Assembly (NCBI RefSeq): GCF_036327755.1
Contig: NZ_CP109596.1
Span: 6,386,001 to 6,450,000, forward strand
DNA: 64,000 nt
Direction: 5' to 3'
Source of the DNA: Nocardia sp. NBC_01503
GTDB lineage: Bacteria > Actinomycetota > Actinomycetes > Mycobacteriales > Mycobacteriaceae
Positions 49,365 to 57,955 of this stretch are shown here, piece by piece. A program made the position numbers and the translations under genes. Each line of letters begins with the position of its first letter. Within the stretch, counting starts at the first letter, position 1. The notes under the pieces are model-generated. The model was not told where the DNA came from. It ran no database searches and saw only the letters and a list, made by a program, of their open reading frames with translations.

Positions 49365-50041
49365 TGCGGAAGTGGCGCTGGGACCGTTTCTTCGAGGCGT
49401 TCCCCTACATCTGGGACGGGCTCCGGGTGACTATCGAGTTCACCGTGCTCGGTTCACTGGTGGCCTATCTCCTGGGCCTGATCTTCGCGATAGTGCGTGG
49501 ATTGCGCATTCCGGTGGTCGACCAATTGCTTTGGGCGTTCATAGAATTCGTGCGCGGCACGCCGCTGCTGGTGCAGATCTTCGTGCTGTACTGGATCGTC
49601 CGCCCGGATCTTCTGGGCGGTCTGGAAGTCGAGACGCAGCGGTTCATCGTCGGTGTGACCGCGCTGGGCGTGCACTACGCCTGCTACACCTCCGAGGTGT
49701 ACCGCGCCGGGATCGAGGCGGTGCCCGCGGCGCAGTGGGAGGCGGCCACCGCGCTGAGCCTGCCGCGCCGTCGAGTGTGGACAGATGTGATTCTGCCGCA
49801 GGCGATTCCGCGCGTGCTGCCCGCACTCGGCAACTACACCATCGCGATGTTCAAGGAAGTGCCGTTGCTCTCGGCGATCGTGGTGCTCGACATGGTCTAT
49901 CAAGTCAAGACCGTCTACGCCGGCAGTGCCGGTGGGGCCGGTCCGGAAGCCTGGTTCGCGGTGGGCCTGACCTTCCTGGCCCTCAGCTATCCCTGCTCGA
50001 TTCTGGTTCGAAAGGTGCAGCGCCGTGTTGGAGTTCTCTGA
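49364..50041 (+). CDS. ehuD: Ectoine-type ABC transporter permease EhuD
   Basis: This 225-residue permease is the second half of the ehu channel. TM1 follows FPYIWDGLRVTIEFTVLGSL, then comes IEFVRGTPLLVQIFVLYWIV, and the coupling loop WEAATALSLPRRRVWTDVIL lies at about 125-144, all in the usual places for amino-acid-type permeases. It is coupled to ehuC by a one-base overlap and to ehuA by a 17-base overlap. The ATG at 49364 is certain from context; the 329-residue upstream reading is an out-of-frame part of ehuC. Confidence 0.87.
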   Translation: MRKWRWDRFFEAFPYIWDGLRVTIEFTVLGSLVAYLLGLIFAIVRGLRIPVVDQLLWAFIEFVRGTPLLVQIFVLYWIVRPDLLGGLEVETQRFIVGVTALGVHYACYTSEVYRAGIEAVPAAQWEAATALSLPRRRVWTDVILPQAIPRVLPALGNYTIAMFKEVPLLSAIVVLDMVYQVKTVYAGSAGGAGPEAWFAVGLTFLALSYPCSILVRKVQRRVGVL

Positions 50042-50870
50042 AATCGATGCGGCCGAGATGAATTCCATCGTTCCCCCGCCGAATACGCCCAACGCCGACT
50101 CTCCGATGATTCGGTTCAACGATGTCACCAAGCGTTACGGTGAGACCCACTGCCTCAGCGGGTTGGATTTCTGGGTGGACCCCGGCGAATTCGTGACCCT
50201 CATCGGCCCGTCCGGGTCGGGTAAGACCACCATTCTGCGACTGGTGATGACGCTCGAACGGGTGACGTCCGGGACCATCGATATCGGCGGTGAGTGCCTG
50301 AGCCACATGCCGAAGCGGGGTGGCTTGGTGCCAGCGGACGAAGCACACCAGCGCCGGCTGCGTCAGCGCATCGGCATGGTGTTCCAGCAGTTCAACCTTT
50401 TTCCGCACATGTCGGTGCTGCGCAATATCACCGAGGGGCCGATCCGCAGCCTGGGCACTTCGCGTGACGAAGCCGAGGAGCGGGCGTTGCGGCTGCTCGA
50501 CCTGGTGGGCCTGGGTGCGAAGATCGACGCCAAACCCGGGCAGCTATCCGGCGGTCAGCAGCAGCGGGTCGCCATTGCCCGAGCCTTGGCGATGGACCCC
50601 GATATCCTGCTGCTCGACGAGGTGACCTCGGCCCTGGACCCCGAATTGGTGACCGGTGTGCTGGATCTGCTCGCCGATATCGCGAAGGAAGGCGACTTCA
50701 CCTTCCTCTGCGTCACTCACGAAATGCGTTTCGCCCGAGGCGTTTCCGATCGGGTACTGATGCTGGACGGGGGCCGGATCATCGAATCCGGCGCGCCCGA
50801 ACAGATTTTCACCGCGCCGGCCGAGGATCGCACCCGGGACTTCCTGGCCGCGGTGCTGGATCGCGGCTGA
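50025..50870 (+). CDS. ehuA: Ectoine-type ABC transporter ATPase EhuA
   Basis: This ATPase of up to 281 residues has Walker A LIGPSGSGKTTILRLVM (about 64-80), Q-loop GMVFQQFNLFPHMSVLRNI, signature LSGGQQQRVAIARALAMDPD, Walker B ILLLDEVTSALDPELV and His-loop CVTHEMRFARGVSDRVLML. This is the classic polar-amino-acid/ectoine ATPase set. An insert GGECLSHMPKRGGLVPADEA before the Q-loop is typical of EhuA. It completes the ehuBCDA operon. GTG 50025 overlaps ehuD; ATG 50058 is a possible internal start that would remove 11 residues. Confidence 0.87.
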   Translation: MLEFSEIDAAEMNSIVPPPNTPNADSPMIRFNDVTKRYGETHCLSGLDFWVDPGEFVTLIGPSGSGKTTILRLVMTLERVTSGTIDIGGECLSHMPKRGGLVPADEAHQRRLRQRIGMVFQQFNLFPHMSVLRNITEGPIRSLGTSRDEAEERALRLLDLVGLGAKIDAKPGQLSGGQQQRVAIARALAMDPDILLLDEVTSALDPELVTGVLDLLADIAKEGDFTFLCVTHEMRFARGVSDRVLMLDGGRIIESGAPEQIFTAPAEDRTRDFLAAVLDRG

Positions 50871-50891
50871 GCTACTCGGGATGCGCTGGGG

Positions 50892-52697
50892 TCAGCGCGG
50901 TTTCGCGGAGGGAACCGCGCCGTGCTGAACCCCGGGCGTGGGATGCAGAACCGACAGCAGGTCCTCGTGAGTCACCCAGCCGATGACGGCGGTGTGTTCG
51001 GTGTCGACCACGGGCAGTCCGGTGCCGCCGTGGCCCGCGAGCGCGGTGACGATGTCGTGGAAGTTCGTGTCCGCGGCGACCGTTGGCAGATGTTTCACCA
51101 GTCTGGAGATCGTGGTGGGCGGTTCGGGGTCGTCGAGGGATTCGGCGACGTCTCGGGCCGAGAGACAGCCTCGGTAGCGGCCGTCGGATCCGAGTACCGG
51201 TACCAGGCCGACCGCGGATCGTTCCAGTGCGGCGGCCGCGGTGACGAGATCGGCGGTGTCGGTGATCGTTTCGACCGTCGGGTGCGCGATATCGGCGGCG
51301 ACCACCGTGCTGAAGGGCGTGTGCGGGCGTTCGATATCGACCCCGCGACGCAGCAGCTTGCGGGTGTAGATGGTGTCGGTGGACAGCAGCCGTGAGATGC
51401 CGGTCGCCGCCACCACGGCGGCCATGAGCGGCAGGATGATGGTGTACTCGCCGGTGAGCTCGAACAGAATGATCACGGCGGTGATGGGAGCGCGGGTGGC
51501 CGAGGCCAAGGCCGCGCCCATACCCACCAAACCGTAGGCCCCCGCGGATTCGGTTGCGGTGGGCAGGATCTGGTGCGCCAGCTGGCCGAAGGCGGTGCCC
51601 GCCATCGCCCCGATGAACAGGGTGGGCGCGAAAACGCCGCCGGAGCCGCCGATTCCGATGGTGAGGCTGGTGGCCACCATCTTCCCGATCAGCAGGACCA
51701 GCAGCATGCCGATGAGATATTTACCCTGGACGGCGTTCTCCAGGACCGGATAGCCGACGCCGTACATCTGCGGCAGGGCGATGAGCAGTCCGCCCAGTGC
51801 CAGGCCGCCGACCGCGGGACGCGCCCATTCCGGCCCGCGCCACACCCAGTCGCACGCGTCCTCGATCAGATACAGCACCTTGGAGAAGCACACGCCCACC
51901 ACGCCGACCGCCACGCCGAGCAACAGATACAGCGGGTACTCGACCGGATTGCGGACCGCGAACGCGGGCAAGGACAGAAACGCGTGATCGCCGAGCACGG
52001 CGCGTCCGACGACGCTGGCGGTGACGCTGGACAGCACCACCGCGCCGAACGATTCCGCGGCGAAGTTGCGCAGGATCAGCTCCATCGCGAAGAAGGGTCC
52101 GGCCAGCGGTGCGTTGAAGGTGGCAGCGATACCGCCGGCGGCCCCGCAGGCCACCAGCAGCCGCACCCGCGAGGTGTCGAGCCGGGTCCATTGCGCGATG
52201 GCCGAGCCGGCGGCCGAGCCGATCTGAACGATGGGGCCTTCTCGTCCGACCGAACCGCCGCCGCCGATACACAGTGCGGAGGCCAGCGCCTTGAGCACCA
52301 CCACCTGCGGTGCGATCCGTCCGCCGCGTTCGGAGACCGCGTACATCACCTCGGGCACACCGTGCCCGCGCGCCTCGGGTGCGAATCGGTACACGATCGG
52401 CCCGTATATCGCGCCGGCGAGTACGGGCGCGAAGAGCAGGAACCAGAACCCGAGTGCGGGCCAGTGCCCGGAGGCGACCCGCCCGAGCCCGGAGTAGTCG
52501 TCGTAACCGGTGAAGAACCGTGTTGCCCCGACAATCAGATACCGGAATCCGATGGCCGCTACGCCGGTCGCCGCGCCCACGATCATGGCCAGCGACAACA
52601 CCCCACCCGCGCTCTCCCGCAGCCAGGTGACGAAGGTGGACCGCGGGGGCAGGGAGATGCGGAGCCGACTACTCCTGGCTCCGTCGAGCGACAACAT
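50892..52697 (-). CDS. CLC-family chloride channel/antiporter with CBS pair
   Basis: This 601-residue protein has the CLC membrane core at about 25-440. Selectivity-filter segments visible are GGGGSVGREGPIVQIGS with the gating Glu of GREGP, and GGSGGVFAPTLFIGAMAG. Two CBS domains follow at about 460-590 (VVAADIAHPTVETITDTADL, GTGLPVVDTEHTAVIGWVTH). The gating Glu is compatible with either H+/Cl- exchange or a gated channel. The ATG at 52697 is immediately downstream of a copy of the 19-bp motif, so the mRNA may be nearly leaderless. It is convergent with the ehu operon. Confidence 0.9.
   Translation of the reverse strand: MLSLDGARSSRLRISLPPRSTFVTWLRESAGGVLSLAMIVGAATGVAAIGFRYLIVGATRFFTGYDDYSGLGRVASGHWPALGFWFLLFAPVLAGAIYGPIVYRFAPEARGHGVPEVMYAVSERGGRIAPQVVVLKALASALCIGGGGSVGREGPIVQIGSAAGSAIAQWTRLDTSRVRLLVACGAAGGIAATFNAPLAGPFFAMELILRNFAAESFGAVVLSSVTASVVGRAVLGDHAFLSLPAFAVRNPVEYPLYLLLGVAVGVVGVCFSKVLYLIEDACDWVWRGPEWARPAVGGLALGGLLIALPQMYGVGYPVLENAVQGKYLIGMLLVLLIGKMVATSLTIGIGGSGGVFAPTLFIGAMAGTAFGQLAHQILPTATESAGAYGLVGMGAALASATRAPITAVIILFELTGEYTIILPLMAAVVAATGISRLLSTDTIYTRKLLRRGVDIERPHTPFSTVVAADIAHPTVETITDTADLVTAAAALERSAVGLVPVLGSDGRYRGCLSARDVAESLDDPEPPTTISRLVKHLPTVAADTNFHDIVTALAGHGGTGLPVVDTEHTAVIGWVTHEDLLSVLHPTPGVQHGAVPSAKPR
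50895..50920. terminator. Possible shared terminator between ehuA and the CLC gene
   Basis: Arms GCGCGGTT (50895-50902) and AACCGCGC (50913-50920) enclose a 10-nt loop. The hairpin is 24 nt after the ehuA stop and lies within the last codons of the convergent CLC gene, so it could end transcription from the plus side. No U tract follows. Confidence 0.35.
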
Positions 52698-52701
52698 GTG
52701 G

Positions 52702-52720
52702 TCAGTATGCAACAGTTGCT
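52702..52720 (-). promoter_or_regulatory. Repeated 19-bp motif, copy 3
   Basis: The plus strand reads TCAGTATGCAACAGTTGCT, differing from copy 2 at one position. Toward the CLC gene it reads AGCAACTGTTGCATACTGA and ends four bases before the ATG. If the CATACT inside it is the -10 element, the CLC mRNA would be essentially leaderless. Confidence 0.72.
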
Positions 52721-52814
52721 ATGTGCATGAAATGTCGGGGTCGCCCGATTCGTGCGGTAGCGCAGGATGTCAACCGTGGCGAATACGGTGTGCGAATACG
52801 GGTAGCACGACCAA

Positions 52815-53564
52815 ATGCGCAGTGTCGAAACGGAGTTGGCCGTAGCGGATCGCGTCGCCACGGCGGTGGCCGATGTCCCGCCGTGGTTGCAAGCGCTGGC
52901 GTGGGGTGGACTCGGTCTCGCCGGGCTGAGCGCGCTGGTGTTGTTGTTCGATATCTGTCTGCTCCGATATCGGCAGCGCATGCCGGTTATGGAGGTGGTA
53001 TGGCCGGTGACCGCGCTGTACTTCGGACCGGTCGCGGTCTGGATGTACCTGCGGTACGGACGGCAGCAGACGCGAAAGTGGCTCACGGGACACGGCCGAG
53101 AGGATCCGCCGGACAAGCCGCGCTGGGTGACCGTCGCGGTGGGCGTCGGTCACTGCGGCGCGGGTTGCACCCTGGGCGACATTCTTGCCGAGATACTGGT
53201 GTTCACGGTCGGGATCGAATGGTTCGGCCGGGCCTTGTGGCCGGAGTTCGCGGGTGACTTCACCGCCGCGCTGGCGCTGGGAATCGTGTTCCAATATTTC
53301 GCCATCGCGCCGATGCGCGGACTCGGCGTGCGCGAAGGTCTGATGCGCGCCGCCAAGGCCGACGTGCTGTCCTTGACAGCGTTCGAGATCGGCCTGTTCG
53401 GCTGGATGGCGTTGATGAGCTATGTGTTCTTCCCCGGCCCGCATCTGCATCCGAACACGGCGGCCTACTGGTTCCTGATGCAGATCGGGATGATCATCGG
53501 TTTCGCGACCTCATGGCCGGCCAATGTCTGGTTGATTCGGCGCGGCGTCAAGGAGGCGATGTAG
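52815..53564 (+). CDS. DUF4396 family membrane protein
   Basis: This 249-residue membrane protein has about six TM segments and a central GVGHCGAGCTLGDILAEILV motif with two Cys and a His, the hallmark of DUF4396 proteins. HPNTAAYWFLMQIGMIIGFA near the C-terminus is also conserved. The family has no established role; the Cys/His motif and frequent links to copper or other metal genes suggest a metal- or redox-related function. It is divergent from the CLC gene with 117 bp between them, which include copy 3 of the 19-bp motif. The ATG at 52815 is the first in frame. Convergence with the next gene leaves a 14-nt gap. Confidence 0.8.
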   Translation: MRSVETELAVADRVATAVADVPPWLQALAWGGLGLAGLSALVLLFDICLLRYRQRMPVMEVVWPVTALYFGPVAVWMYLRYGRQQTRKWLTGHGREDPPDKPRWVTVAVGVGHCGAGCTLGDILAEILVFTVGIEWFGRALWPEFAGDFTAALALGIVFQYFAIAPMRGLGVREGLMRAAKADVLSLTAFEIGLFGWMALMSYVFFPGPHLHPNTAAYWFLMQIGMIIGFATSWPANVWLIRRGVKEAM

Positions 53565-53578
53565 GCGGGCGCGGTCGG

Positions 53579-54049
53579 TCAGTGCGGGCGGGTCAGTCGC
53601 AGGTGGACCATCGGCAGGGTGTCCACTGGTGCGCCGGTGGCTTCTTCGATGGTGGCGCGCAAGCGCTCCCATGCGACCGGGTGCGCATCGGCATAGCGGG
53701 CCAGTGCGGTCGCCGAGTCCTCGGCGCTCATCGGTGTGGCGATCGCGGGTACCCCGCGGCGCGTACCGATCCAGACCCGGACCTTCGAGTCGGCCTGGAT
53801 ATTGCGGTACCACTGCGCGCTCACCCCGAACCCGGAGACGATGACCAATTGGTCGGCAGCGGGCCGGTCGACGACCTCGAGTACGACGAATCGTGGTGCG
53901 CCACTGCGGCGCCCGGTGTGCTGAAGCATCAGCATTCGGGTGCCGAACAGGAAGCCGAGACCGGCTCGATACAGGTGGATGGGGGCTCGCACCAGTGATC
54001 GGGTGCGAAGTATTCTCGCGCCCAGGCGCGCTCCGGTCGATGTCGGCAT
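53579..54049 (-). CDS. Deazaflavin (F420)-dependent nitroreductase-family protein
   Basis: This 156-residue protein has a split-barrel flavin fold of the Ddn/DUF385 type. An N-terminal amphipathic helix precedes MLMLQHTGRRSGAPRFVVLE at about 41-60. QLVIVSGFGVSAQWYRNIQA follows and binds the deazaflavin phosphate region, then a C-terminal helix. Ddn-type proteins use reduced F420 to reduce quinones or nitroimidazoles at the membrane. The cofactor assignment is by family and its native substrate is unknown. The ATG at 54049 lies 21 bp after the FtsX-type permease stop, so it could be the last gene of that operon. Confidence 0.83.
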   Translation of the reverse strand: MPTSTGARLGARILRTRSLVRAPIHLYRAGLGFLFGTRMLMLQHTGRRSGAPRFVVLEVVDRPAADQLVIVSGFGVSAQWYRNIQADSKVRVWIGTRRGVPAIATPMSAEDSATALARYADAHPVAWERLRATIEEATGAPVDTLPMVHLRLTRPH

Positions 54050-54070
54050 GATGACCTCCGTGGTGTCGGA

Positions 54071-56428
54071 CTAGCGGGCGCGTTCGCGCACGATGCGGGC
54101 GATGTCGATGCGGCGGACCAGGCGCGCGGCGGGTAGTTGGGACAGGGCGGCGGCGGCCAGTACCGCCAGCGCCGCCAATAGCGGTGCGGCCCAGCCGATG
54201 GCGAGTTCGATAGTGAACATGTCGCTGTTGAACGAGTTCAGGAACGCCCAGGCGGCGAGCACTCCGGCGGCGAGGCCGAGCGGGACCGCGAGGAGCGTCG
54301 CGGTGAGATTCTCCAGGGCGAGCATGCCGGTGATGCGGCGCGTGCGTACTCCTGTCGCGCGCAAGGTGGCCAGTTCGGTGGTGCGTTCGGCGAAATTCAC
54401 GGTCATGGTCACGTAGATGACGGTGAAGGCCAGTACCGCGCCCAGGATGAGCATGACGATGATGAATATCCAGAACAGACCCAGGAATCGATCGAACTGA
54501 TTCTGTAAGGCGTGGGTGTCGGTGTACGCGATCACGCCGGGCTGGCCGGTGGCCGCGTTTCTGACCGCATCGCGGTCGGCGGCGGGGTCGAAGCGCAGCA
54601 GGAAGCCGTGCATGCCGATTCCGCCGATCCGCCCTGCGGTGCCGGTGTCGGCGTACACGAAGGTGCCCAGTGGTTCGTCGAGTAGTCCGGCCAGCCGGAC
54701 CTGTTGCGGTGCTCCGAAAGCCGGTGTGACGGTGATGGTTTCGCCGATGTGGACGCCGAGTCGATCAGCGAGGGGCTTTCCGGCGAGTACGCCGTCGGAG
54801 GGCAGCGTGGTCATACCGTCCGAAGTGCGGAAGCCGTGCATGGTCGTATCGTGCTGCAATCCGTTGAGTGTGGTCGTGTACGAATTCCCGTTGGCGGACA
54901 CGGTGATCGGGGTGATCGTGCCGGATTCGACGGCGGCGACACCGGGGATCGCGGCCAGCCGGTCGCGCACCGCTGTGTCTGCGCCCTGGATGAGAACGGT
55001 GGCGTCCTCGTGTTCGATGACATCGAATTGCAGGTGCAGCACATTGCGCATACTGGTGAGCATTCCGACCGACGCCAGGATCAATACCAGTGCCAGTACG
55101 GTTCCGGTCATGGTCGCTATCGTGCGCCGCCGGCCGCGAGCCATCGAGCGCACCGCCATGCGGACCACCACGGGCAGCCTCGTCCAGTGCGCCGACCAGC
55201 GGGCGATGAGGCCGGGCCGACCGGGGGACAGGCCGTCACCGCGCATGGCTGCCGCCGGTGCGATGCGGGCCGCCGCGATGGCCGGGGCCAGCGCCGCGAT
55301 CAGGCCCGCGATCAGGCCCAGCGCCAATCCGATCGCGGCCGTACCGATTCGATGCTCGATCACGGTGTCGGGGATACCGATCGCCCGGGTGTATGCCGAG
55401 GTCACCGCCGAGGTCGCCACGAAACCGCCGAGCAGCCCGAGTGCCGCTCCCGCTGCCGCGATGGCGACCCCGAACGTCGCATAGTGACCGATGACCGTGC
55501 GGCGGCGCGCGCCCATGGCCAGCATGGTGCCGATGATCGGGCGTTCGGTCTGCACGAGCCGGGTCAGCAGAATGTACTCGGCGATGGCCGCGGCGGCCAG
55601 GAACAGCGCCGGGAAGCCGATAGCGATCTCGGAGAAGCCCGAAAGATCCTCGTGCAGCGCGGCATTGGAGGGTTGTTCGGCCTGCGACTCGATCGCGGTC
55701 GCGCCGGCGGTCCGGAGCGCGGCGGTGACCCGGTCCCGATCGGCCGCGGTCGCGGATCCGGCCATCTCGACAAGGGTCTGGTTGGGGCGCGGTTGTCCGG
55801 TCAAGGCGAGTGCCTGTGATTGCGGGGCGAACACGACCGCGAACGAGTGTGGATCGTTCAGTACGTCCTGGCGGCTGCGCGCGGGCCACAGGTACTCCGC
55901 CGAGCGGGCCGTGCCGCTGATCGTCACGGTGCGCCAGTCGTTTCCGTCGAATACTCGCAGGTGATCTCCGGCTCGCAGACCGAAGGTGTCGGCGGCGTGC
56001 TGTTCGACTACCGCCTGGCCGGGTTGCGTCGGGTCCGGGAGCGTACCGCTGGTCAGGTCGAGCTCGTTCACTCCCGGTAGGCCCGGATCGGCAAGTCCGG
56101 CAACACGTCCGAGCAGTTTGGTGTCGCCGATGGTGAGCGGGACGTCGGCCTGGGTGCGGATGGTGACCCGATCGACGCCTTCGAGACCGCGCACCGCCGC
56201 CGCGACCGCCGCCGGATCGCCGCCGGTCGCGGTGTAGTCGGCCAGGTGTAGCCGGTCATAGGTGCGGCCATAGGAGGTTTCGAGATTGCGGAAGGAGTCG
56301 TAGCTGGCGATGAACAACATCACCCCGAGCAGTACGGTGGTCGCGATCGCGATGACTTGGGCGGGCCGTCGCCACAGTTCGCGGCGAATCTTGGTGAACA
56401 GCACCCGATGCCGGATCATCGTGCTCAC
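54071..56428 (-). CDS. FtsX-type ABC transporter permease
   Basis: This 785-residue permease of the MacB/FtsX superfamily is double-length. The first TM is followed by a large extracytoplasmic domain with LEGVDRVTIRTQADVPLTIG, then TM2-4 (about 263-385). A second TM helix near 430, a second extracytoplasmic domain and TM6-8 (about 665-760) follow. The tandem FtsX halves are usual for exporters of lipids, lipoproteins or peptides. The GTG at 56428 overlaps the ATPase stop (GTGA); a neighbouring GTG at 56431 and ATG at 56419 are alternatives. It works with the LolD-like ATPase encoded immediately upstream. The substrate is unknown. Confidence 0.88.
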   Translation of the reverse strand: MSTMIRHRVLFTKIRRELWRRPAQVIAIATTVLLGVMLFIASYDSFRNLETSYGRTYDRLHLADYTATGGDPAAVAAAVRGLEGVDRVTIRTQADVPLTIGDTKLLGRVAGLADPGLPGVNELDLTSGTLPDPTQPGQAVVEQHAADTFGLRAGDHLRVFDGNDWRTVTISGTARSAEYLWPARSRQDVLNDPHSFAVVFAPQSQALALTGQPRPNQTLVEMAGSATAADRDRVTAALRTAGATAIESQAEQPSNAALHEDLSGFSEIAIGFPALFLAAAAIAEYILLTRLVQTERPIIGTMLAMGARRRTVIGHYATFGVAIAAAGAALGLLGGFVATSAVTSAYTRAIGIPDTVIEHRIGTAAIGLALGLIAGLIAALAPAIAAARIAPAAAMRGDGLSPGRPGLIARWSAHWTRLPVVVRMAVRSMARGRRRTIATMTGTVLALVLILASVGMLTSMRNVLHLQFDVIEHEDATVLIQGADTAVRDRLAAIPGVAAVESGTITPITVSANGNSYTTTLNGLQHDTTMHGFRTSDGMTTLPSDGVLAGKPLADRLGVHIGETITVTPAFGAPQQVRLAGLLDEPLGTFVYADTGTAGRIGGIGMHGFLLRFDPAADRDAVRNAATGQPGVIAYTDTHALQNQFDRFLGLFWIFIIVMLILGAVLAFTVIYVTMTVNFAERTTELATLRATGVRTRRITGMLALENLTATLLAVPLGLAAGVLAAWAFLNSFNSDMFTIELAIGWAAPLLAALAVLAAAALSQLPAARLVRRIDIARIVRERAR

Positions 56429-57174
56429 CACCGAACCGTTGCCGCGTCGACCGGGCTCGCATTGGTCTCACAGGCGATCACCTGACCGTCACGCATCCGC
56501 ACCACCCGGTCGGCGATGGCCGCCGCGGCCTCGTTATGGGTGACCATGACAACCCCGCGCCCGTCCCTGCTGGTCTGCTGCAGCAGCGCCAAAACCTCAC
56601 GGCCGGTGGCGACATCGAGCGCGCCGGTGGGTTCATCGGCCAGCAGCAGATCCGGATCGGTGGCCAGCGCGCGAGCGATCGACACCCGCTGCTGCTGTCC
56701 ACCGGACAGCTGTGCCGGAAAATGATCGCCCCGGTCGGCCAGCCCGACCGCGCTCAGGAGCTCCGGCACCCGCCGGCGATCGCCGCGCCCGGTCAACTCG
56801 ATGATGACTTCGACATTCTCGCGAGCGGTCAAACTCGGAATGAGATTGAAGAACTGGAAGACGAATCCGACGTGGTCGCGGCGGAAGTCTCCGAGCGCCG
56901 CCGGTTTGATTCCCGAAATGTCTTGTCCGGCAATCACAATGGAGCCGGAATCGGCGGATTCGATACCGCCGGCGATATTCAACAGTGTCGTCTTGCCCGA
57001 GCCGCTGGCCCCTAACACCGCCACCAACTCGCCCGGCGCGATATCGAGGTCGATATCGGTGAGGGCGTGCACTGCGGCCTCGCCCACCCCATAGGTCTTG
57101 CTCACCCCGCTCAGCTGGATGCCACCGCGGGCCCGGTCAGTCCTCGATCGGTGTTTTTTCGTGTTGTCGGACAT
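56425..57174 (-). CDS. LolD/MacB-type ABC transporter ATPase
   Basis: This ATPase of about 249 residues has Walker A VLGASGSGKTTLLNIAGG (about 53-70), Q-loop GFVFQFFNLIPSLTARENVE, signature LSGGQQQRVSIARALATDPD, Walker B LLLADEPTGALD and His-loop MVTHNEAAA, the standard LolD/FtsE/MacB set. It powers the FtsX-type permease encoded next. The ATG at 57174 has GAGGGG seven bases upstream; an earlier ATG at 57189 is in frame. Its start lies 38 nt inside the end of the TetR gene, so regulator and exporter form one operon. Confidence 0.9.
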   Translation of the reverse strand: MSDNTKKHRSRTDRARGGIQLSGVSKTYGVGEAAVHALTDIDLDIAPGELVAVLGASGSGKTTLLNIAGGIESADSGSIVIAGQDISGIKPAALGDFRRDHVGFVFQFFNLIPSLTARENVEVIIELTGRGDRRRVPELLSAVGLADRGDHFPAQLSGGQQQRVSIARALATDPDLLLADEPTGALDVATGREVLALLQQTSRDGRGVVMVTHNEAAAAIADRVVRMRDGQVIACETNASPVDAATVRW

Positions 57175-57754
57175 GGGAAGTCCCCTCATTATCGGTCAGT
57201 CCCGCAGCGCGCAGCAGCGGGCCGGTCACATCCACCGAGCCCAGGGTCGGGTCGATCAGGCGGTGCAGAATCAACCCGTCGATCAACGCCAGCACCACTG
57301 CGGCGGTGGCCTCCGGATCGGTGGTCACACCCTGCTCCCGGAACCATTCGGTGAGCCCGGCACGAGCCCGTGCGACGAAGGTCCCGAGTTCGGTCCGGAG
57401 TCGTTCCTCCCGGGTGGCTGCCAGCATCATCTCGCTCATCGCGATCGTCGACGGATCGGCGGCGGAGTAGGCGCTGATGGCGCTGAGTATCCGCCGCATA
57501 CCCTCCGGGCCGTCGACGCCGGTCAACTGGCCCATCACAGCGTCGAATTCGTTGCGCGCCATGTGCAATGACGATTCGATCAGCAGATCGCCGACCGAAC
57601 TGAAGTGGTAGTGCACGACCCCGGGCCGCACACCCGCCCGCTCGGCCGCCATGCGGGTGGTCACCGCGCCCCAGCCGCGTTCGGCGATGAGTTCCACCGT
57701 GGCCGTCATCAGGCGGGTGCGGGTCTGCTTACCCTGTTCGATCGCCGTGGCCAC
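57137..57754 (-). CDS. TetR-family regulator of the ABC exporter operon
   Basis: This 205-residue TetR protein has TRTRLMTATVELIAERGWGA, then TTRMAAERAGVRPGVVHYHF as its DNA-binding unit (about 11-50), and an all-helical ligand domain with HMARNEFDAVMGQL. The GTG at 57754 follows GGAGA. The gene overlaps the exporter ATPase by 38 bases, which places the transporter under its control. A TAGTTTGGT/ACCAAACTA dyad at 57768-57804 is the probable operator. The inducer is likely the exporter's substrate, by analogy with other TetR-exporter pairs. Confidence 0.88.
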   Translation of the reverse strand: MATAIEQGKQTRTRLMTATVELIAERGWGAVTTRMAAERAGVRPGVVHYHFSSVGDLLIESSLHMARNEFDAVMGQLTGVDGPEGMRRILSAISAYSAADPSTIAMSEMMLAATREERLRTELGTFVARARAGLTEWFREQGVTTDPEATAAVVLALIDGLILHRLIDPTLGSVDVTGPLLRAAGLTDNEGTSHVRQHEKTPIED

Positions 57755-57767
57755 AGATCTCTCCGTC

Positions 57768-57804
57768 TAGTTTGGTCATTCACCTTGGACGTACAACCAA
57801 ACTA
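57768..57804. promoter_or_regulatory. TetR operator-like dyad
   Basis: Perfect 9-bp arms TAGTTTGGT (57768-57776) and ACCAAACTA (57796-57804) are separated by 19 nt, 14 bp upstream of the TetR start. The spacer also contains a TTGGACGTACAACCAA dyad. The layout fits two overlapping TetR sites controlling the exporter operon. Confidence 0.6.
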
Positions 57805-57816
57805 TCCGGGAATCAC

Positions 57817-57835
57817 GCATTGTGCAACAGTTGCT
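57817..57835 (-). promoter_or_regulatory. Repeated 19-bp motif, copy 4
   Basis: The plus strand reads GCATTGTGCAACAGTTGCT, matching copy 2 at 17 of 19 positions. Toward the TetR gene it ends 62 bp before the GTG. On the other side the response-regulator gene starts 120 bp away, so either operon could be the target. Confidence 0.65.
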
Positions 57836-57955
57836 GTATGCATAGATTGAGAAGTCCGGAAATGGGTACCCGATACCTTCGGCGGCGGCTCCGCTCGATC
57901 ACGCCGCCGTTCGGGGCCGTGCTGACCGGGTCCGCATGCCGGTGAAGGAAGTGAC

